This document shows positions 58,365-64,000 of a stretch of 64,000 nucleotides of DNA, in pieces. The notes under the pieces are model-generated. The model ran no database searches. It was not told where the DNA came from and was given only the letters and a program-made list of their open reading frames with translations. Origin of the DNA: Ptychodera flava (lineage: Eukaryota; Hemichordata; Enteropneusta; Ptychoderidae); NCBI RefSeq assembly GCF_041260155.1, contig NC_091931.1, forward strand, positions 10,149,861-10,213,860, read 5' to 3'. The position numbers and the translations under genes were made by a program. The number at the start of each line of letters is the position of its first letter. Position 1 is the first letter of the stretch.

Positions 58365-59692
58365 ACAAAACCATGTAAACAGACAACTGAAGTACTGGTT
58401 AATCTCTCACTGAATTGTCCTGTCATTTTCTGATTGTCTTGAAATCCAATACTATGAGAAATCCATGTGCCTAGCAATCATAGCATACTGATCTTGCTTT
58501 GCAATAGAGGATAATTCCATGATGGATTTTCTGAGAGGACTGTTAAATACAAAATATTCTTGGAACAGTACTCAGCCAATGAGAATTGGTTGGTAGACAG
58601 ATTGAGAGCAACTTCATCATCAGCAATGCGTTCACTTTTGTCTTTTCTTCCAAATATTTGTAATGGTGTAAAACTTGCATGTAACTTCAAACAGCAGTTA
58701 TTTTTATAGTTTTTGGTCTTTATAGCTAACTTTTGGTTTTGTTTTTCAAATTATATCATTTAACGGCATTCATGTGTTTCTGTTTCAAAATGCTTTTTGA
58801 GGATTTAGTCTGCATTATCAAAAACATTGTGATTTATACAGCTCTGTCCATTAGAATGGGAATACATTATAGCCCAAAGGAGGGACTACAGTACGTGCCC
58901 AAGGGCAGATGACTTAGTTTTTGTCTGACATCAGGAGGGCAAATACTCTCCTGCCTTGAGATGAGAGTACATAGTCCCTTGTTTGGCCTACAATGTTTTT
59001 ATTACATATGCCTCTTTTACAGAGTGTTCATCCAAAATTGTCATATTTATTTGCAAATGACAATTTGCTTTATTTCAATGATAGAAGGAAATCCGTTTAA
59101 AATTAGAATGATTTTCATTATCCAATGGCACTTTGATATTTTTAAATCACTGCCATTTGGTTTATCAAATTAAAAAAAAATGGATTTATTGATCAATTTT
59201 AAATCCCGCAGTTATCAAGTTTAAAAGAGTTCCGCTTCACTTTCAGTCAAGTGATGACTATGCGGCCCGCTATGTCACCAACAAGTTACCACTAAATCCT
59301 ATGGTTCAATATATGAGGCATGTAAATATTTCAGTGCTCTGCAATAGCTCAGTAAATAGTTCACCGTGTTTGTGAATGATCTATGAATATATTAGTTTAC
59401 AATCCCTACACTGTACTTTGTACATCAAGGAAGTTTCCACAATCTATAATGAGCACTGCTGCTTCCATGTATGTGTGCCACACTGTAGATGTGAATGTTC
59501 TTGAAAAATAGAAATAAAAGTAGACTGATGAGAACAAAAGTCTGTGAATACTTTTGTTAGCTGTCATGTAGAAAAAAATTTGCTAATATTGACTCAGAGT
59601 TTCACCTGTATTACTGTGGTGATACAATTTGGTTGTTTCCATATGGTGAAAGCTCACTGGGGGTTTTGAGCTGGCAAGATCACAATATCATA

Positions 59693-59818
59693 TCTCTCTC
59701 TTTCTCTCTCTCTCTCTATCTATCGGTACTATATATTAAAATCAGTGATCGATGCTAAAAGCAGAACGTTTTATATATATATATATATATTTATATATAT
59801 GTGTGTGTGTGTGTGTGT
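59693..59818. repeat. Compound microsatellite (CT)n, (TA)n, (GT)n
   Basis: A CT-rich run at 59693-59722, TA units at about 59772-59800 and GT units at 59801-59818. Confidence 0.9.
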
Positions 59819-60179
59819 AGCTTTTTTTGTGGACAAGAAAAGAGTGCCCTCGCTCGGTCTCTCTGCTCAGTTGGAAAAGACAATCATCTCACTCTATGAT
59901 TTACAGAGACAGGTCCATGAAGTGATCTGGTGAAAACAAGCCTCTCCATATTCCATGATGATTAGCCCAATATTCAATGCACTTGACACTACTGCCCAGA
60001 AATGTCTCTACGGAAAAATTTTGGTGCTTTATACCACTCAAGCTCTTGACTAATTATATTGGGTCAGATCAAAAAAGCGTCAGTGAACGACACTTTGCTC
60101 ACCCTTGGTTAGATATGGCATGCCCAAGTGAGTGTATGTACAATATTTTGCAAACTTTTATTGGCAACTGTTGCAATAG

Positions 60180-60278
60180 ACATATACACACACACACATA
60201 TATACAGCGCCATGCAGCCTGGTACATCACTGAACACACACACATATATACAGCGCCATGCAGCCCGGTACATCAAAA
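60180..60278. repeat. About 50-bp tandem duplication with CA microsatellite
   Basis: CACACACATATATACAGCGC followed by CATGCAGCCTGGTACATCA occurs twice in direct succession. Confidence 0.9.
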
Positions 60279-60419
60279 TTAATGATGCAATTTACCATAC
60301 CAAAGTAAAGGCATGCTCTTATATTGTATTACATGGAATTTATGTCACCATTATTTGGTAATTCATCAAGCAGTAATATTTAAGAAAACAACTCATTATT
60401 GGCTTGAAGATTTGTGCTT

Positions 60420-61250
60420 ATTTTTCTGTACAAATCACACCCAATGTGTATCACAGTTACCAAGATTTTCACCAGGTTTGCACTTTTGCTGCTCATTAGC
60501 AAAAATGGGTAAAATTGCCCAAAAAAACAAAAATAATAAAATACCACAATTCGAACAATTATAACAAAGCTCCACCCTAGGATCATGCGTATCAAGTTCA
60601 AAAGCAATCTGATGAGTAGTTTCAGATGAGATGATTTTTTTACCATAAAATGGAAACATTGCCCCAAAATTACAATTAAATTTTGCATAATTTGAAAACT
60701 CAACTGAGGTCACCCCTAAGAATGCCGGTATGCATATCAAGTTTTGAAGCAATCAGACACCCAGTTTCAGAGATGATTTTTTTGACCAAATGTGGAAAAA
60801 GTTTCTGCTAAAAATAAAAATATGAAAATTTCTCCACAATATAAATAGACCTGAGGTCAACCTTAGGATCATGTATACCAAGTTTCAAAACAGATTTTTT
60901 GACCAATAACAGGAAAAATTGTCTCTAAATACAATATGAAAATCTCACCACAATTTGATCAAAACTAAACTTAAGTCAATCTAACTAAAGTTACCTGCAC
61001 AATAAGTTTCAACCCAATCTGGCCTGTCGTTTGAGACCTTCAGCAATTTGCAGCATTTTCCCTTTTTTTTACCTCATTTGCATAATTTGACTCTAACATT
61101 CATTGGAACAAATTCACATCTCCACTTCAGGGTGCATCTGTACACCAAATTGATGGTATGTGTTTGAGTTTTTGACATGGAGGGACATACTGACATACAT
61201 ACATGTATACACGCATGCATATGCCACTGACTTAATATCAGTTAAGCACT
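60420..61250. mobile_element. Tandem-array element, long copy (about 130-bp units)
   Basis: Four to five diverged units carry CTGAGGTCACCCCTAAGAAT-like, ATATCAAGTTTTGAAGCAAT-like and GATGATTTTTTTGACCAAA-like blocks. The right end (TTACCTCATTTGCATAATTT, CTGTACACCAAATTGATGG, GACATACATACATG) is shared with 40850-41135. Non-coding. Confidence 0.7.
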
Positions 61251-61530
61251 TTTTGGTATACATACTTATACCAAATGTGGGCTATTAAAAAAACAGCGAA
61301 TATCAAATATTTTTTGACAAGTTATTTTTTATTGATTCATAAAATTCTCAGCAAATGATCAATTCATTTTCTTCTTGACAAAAAAATTTAAATTCAACCA
61401 GGACTGGCAAATACTTAAAGCTTTTCAGACCCAGCAACATCGTTTGCAATCGTAGACAAATCACACAATTAACCAAATGTAGAAAGGAATGAATGCACAT
61501 GCAGCAAATGAGGCCACTTGGAGAACCGTT

Positions 61531-61620
61531 TTAACCTTCCACGGCCATACTTTTGGTACATCCTCATGGTTTCTAATAGGATGAGTGGATCTATATACAT
61601 GGGGATAGGGGTGGAAGGCT
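61531..61620. mobile_element. TTAA MITE, CCTTCCAC variant
   Basis: TTAACCTTCCAC at the left pairs with GTGGAAGG at the right. The centre TCTAATAGGATGAGTGGATC resembles 37190-37287. Confidence 0.6.
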
Positions 61621-62204
61621 ACAAAAAGCCAAATTAGAAGAAATGTTGAAATAACTTCCCAAGATGATGGTGGTTTTGCTGCCAGGCCTGAAAAGTAGAG
61701 TACAGTGTGTGCAGCGTAGCGTGAACAAATGCATGCATCGCTATGCAAATGAAAATTGTATTCTCATATACTATTAACCGTGAAGTCATTGATCTTTGTG
61801 ACTGTCACACCAAAGTGTCTTTAACCTGAAAACACTTCACAAAATATAAACCTTCAATTTTTTTTACTGAATGTCAATCACAAAACACTGGCACCTTCAT
61901 GTTTCCCTGTCGCCTGATGTACGCATGATGCAGTTAATAGCTGGCTATTTTTTTTTCTGACAACTCACGAACAACAAATACAGGATATTCCAGTGTGTAT
62001 TTAGATTTATCTGCCTGGCAAAAGAAGATGCCTTCCAGCATCCTTTTTGGTTTGAAAGTTCCAGCCTTTGCTAGGAACTTGTGACATCCTATTTCCTTGC
62101 ATAAAATGCTTCATTGATGCCTAAAGGTCAAAGTCAAAGGCAACATACTTAAAGCATATCCATTGACAAAAGGTAACTGCATTATTACACGTTGCCAACT
62201 CAAT

Positions 62205-62298
62205 AGACTGAAAGATCTGTCACTCAGGGACGCTCTCTGCACTCCCTCTTACGGAGAGGGGGATAGACAGCGCCCTCTAGTGACGAATCTTTCAGTCT
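62205..62298. mobile_element. 94-bp MITE with AGACTGAAAGAT ends
   Basis: AGACTGAAAGATCTGTCACT and AGTGACGAATCTTTCAGTCT are inverted at 18 of 20 positions, with a GC-rich inner hairpin around CTCCCTCTTACGGAGAGGGG. No convincing target duplication is seen. Confidence 0.75.
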
Positions 62299-64000
62299 AC
62301 CGACTCAAGAAATTCCAACTCAACTGTTTACATCATAAATTATGTCCAAAAGAGAAAATGTTTCCATCTATGAGGTGGCTGCATAAACACAACTGCTTTG
62401 ATAGTTTGCTGTTTGATGGACAAGCCATGGGGAAGATTCTAGCTTCTTTCCCCTTGGGGATTCAGGGGAACTCTGTGCAGTATTTATACCGCAAGGATGA
62501 TTTCTATGTAAATGTGAAAGTGTAGGCGTTTCAAAAGATGAGTAGGTACAGCAAGAGATTCCAAAAACATCTAAGCTGCACAAACACTGTTGCATAAGAT
62601 AGAAATCGTGATGTGGAGATACCACACTGCTGAGGTTCTACAGCAGGAGACAGAAACAAATTAAAAACATGAGTGGAAAAAAATAGATTTTCTCTAAATA
62701 TTGCTATGGGAAATATGCAGTTTGCATTTTGTATTAAGATTTCAAATTGATATGAACATGTACAGTATCGCCTAAACTGATGATTGAGAATTTTACCAAA
62801 GTGAATTTGAAAACTGCAGTTACAGCGAAAAATTTGTAACATCTAGCTAGCTCTAATTGAGCCTCTACACTGCACAACATTGTTTCTCTCTACTCTCGTA
62901 CATTGCACACAGACCCCTGATTTTCATTCTTGTTATTTAAGTGGTGGTTTAAAGTATCCTTGAGCAAAGTAGCAAGGTCAAAAGTTCAAAAGCTCAAAAG
63001 TTCAAGTTTGTGGTGCATACCGGTATACCTTTACTTTAACGTACTCCAGGGGTGTATCTTTCAAGATGCAAGGCGGGTGCAAGATAAGTTTGCCAAATTG
63101 AAACAAAATTTTGTGAAATCATCACCGAATTGCATTGCTCAGCAGACACTTTCTGATATGGACATCTTGATAATTATACAGTTCGTTGCTTCAACTTCAG
63201 GATTAAAATACTTCTGATTCACCTGAACAGGCAAAAAATATTGAAATAGCTTTGTGCAAGTCTTGATTCCAAACAGACCTGTACGCAGTAATCTATGTTT
63301 TGTTGAACGACAACAACAAGAGAGCACAATAAACGTACAGTGGAAACGGTTATTCATAAAGTCATTTTCCAGCTAAACATCACAAAAAGGCAACACAGGC
63401 TATACATGAGTTCCATACCTAACTAAATAATAGATTTGTTTATAACAAAGAAAGAACAACATTGAAAATTATATTTAGTTTTCTTTTCAACAGCCTCATT
63501 TCAGTATTTACCGAGAGTCTGTTCGATTCTTTTGATTAAAACCTATTGGCACGGTAAAAAAAATAGACTGGTAAATGAGAACAGGACTCAACTGCAAAAC
63601 TTATCAGCTCTTCTATAACTACAGTATTATTATACTCCATGCTTCAACTTGTAGATGAATTCTGTGTTTAAAAATCTAAACCTAAAGCAATATGAGCCAT
63701 CTGCAGTTGATCAACCACTGCATTACTTGAAATCAAGAGTAAAATGCTAAAAGCAAACTAAAAGTTGTCTGTAAATTCTATTTACATATTTTTTTTGCAG
63801 TTATTGCTTTTTTGTTTAACTGCTGTCAGCACCAAATCTATATTTTACATGTACATGTATATCTTGTAACATATACAATACATAAAATTTTTGTTTGTTT
63901 GGATGTATATTTACAACTCTAGAATTTGTCAAGTGTTTGAAACTGTCATTCAAAAATTCAACACAAATTTTAGAGGTTTCATAATGGTCAAAACCTGAAA
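62299..64000. other. Gene-free right end of the window
   Basis: Nothing with coding, RNA-gene or complete mobile-element character can be supported here. Confidence 0.4.

Larger units (their letters stand above)
56084..59520 (+). other. 3' flank and probable 3' UTR of the zinc-finger gene
   Basis: No further gene-like frame follows the zinc-finger stop. The first well-placed AATAAA seen is at 59513-59518, which would give a 3.4-kb 3' UTR. Two TTAA MITEs lie inside. Multiple TACATGTA-type words near 56300-56390 are simple-sequence background. Confidence 0.4.

Noticed and set aside
61461-61748. Minus-strand 95-residue frame with a hydrophobic C-terminus, looking like a small mitochondrial membrane protein
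   Set aside because: Its middle part is the TTAA MITE at 61531-61620. An acceptor-like TTTTTGTAG precedes it, but no partner exon or family match is recognisable.

Overview
The window is animal nuclear DNA. It is AT-rich, its genes are split by GT-AG introns, about a tenth of it codes for protein, and the rest is packed with short transposon-derived repeats. A NACHT receptor of the kind expanded in invertebrate deuterostomes, a canonical metazoan ZMAT2 and a TMEM70 fit an invertebrate deuterostome such as a hemichordate or cephalochordate. That placement is an inference from gene types and repeat style, not a demonstration.

Five protein-coding genes can be supported, and exon phases close for all four multi-exon models. 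(1) TMEM70, plus strand, 6683-9897: a mitochondrial-presequence exon and a main exon, an assembly factor of inner-membrane ATP synthase and complex I. (2) An NLR-type NACHT NTPase, minus strand, 19626-22339: one large exon whose 5' exon(s) were not found. (3) A 795-residue, six-exon nuclear protein with an N-terminal HMG-box-like domain, plus strand, 32484-37681, not recognised as any named gene. (4) ZMAT2 (Snu23), minus strand, 42284-47055: five exons, 200 residues, a U4/U6.U5 tri-snRNP component. (5) A 898-residue nine-finger C2H2 zinc-finger protein, plus strand, 47207-56083: three exons, with a 5.6-kb first intron and a long 9-residue-repeat region. Genes 4 and 5 are head to head, with start codons 151 bp apart, and probably share a bidirectional promoter.

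The rest is mostly repeats. 0-6.6 kb holds foldback palindromes and two tRNA-derived SINE copies. The TMEM70 intron carries nested foldback elements. 10.0-11.4 kb is a long inverted-repeat element. 13.2-15.0 kb is an element built on about ten 150-bp tandem units. 15.5-15.96 kb is a LINE 3' end. 24.5-29.7 kb contains three terminal-inverted-repeat elements with oligo-G/TCA arrays in the same orientation at both ends. 29.8-30.7 kb is a decayed Penelope-like retroelement. 39.5-40.6 kb is a tandem duplication in which one copy holds a TTAA-flanked MITE and the other the near-empty site. 48-53 kb, inside the zinc-finger gene's first intron, stacks foldback, tandem-array and TTAA elements. 56-64 kb has the zinc-finger 3' flank and more repeats, with no further gene that can be supported.

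The five genes do not form a pathway. The clearest functional coupling is the divergent ZMAT2/zinc-finger pair. The most unusual material is in the non-autonomous transposon families, above all the G-run elements.
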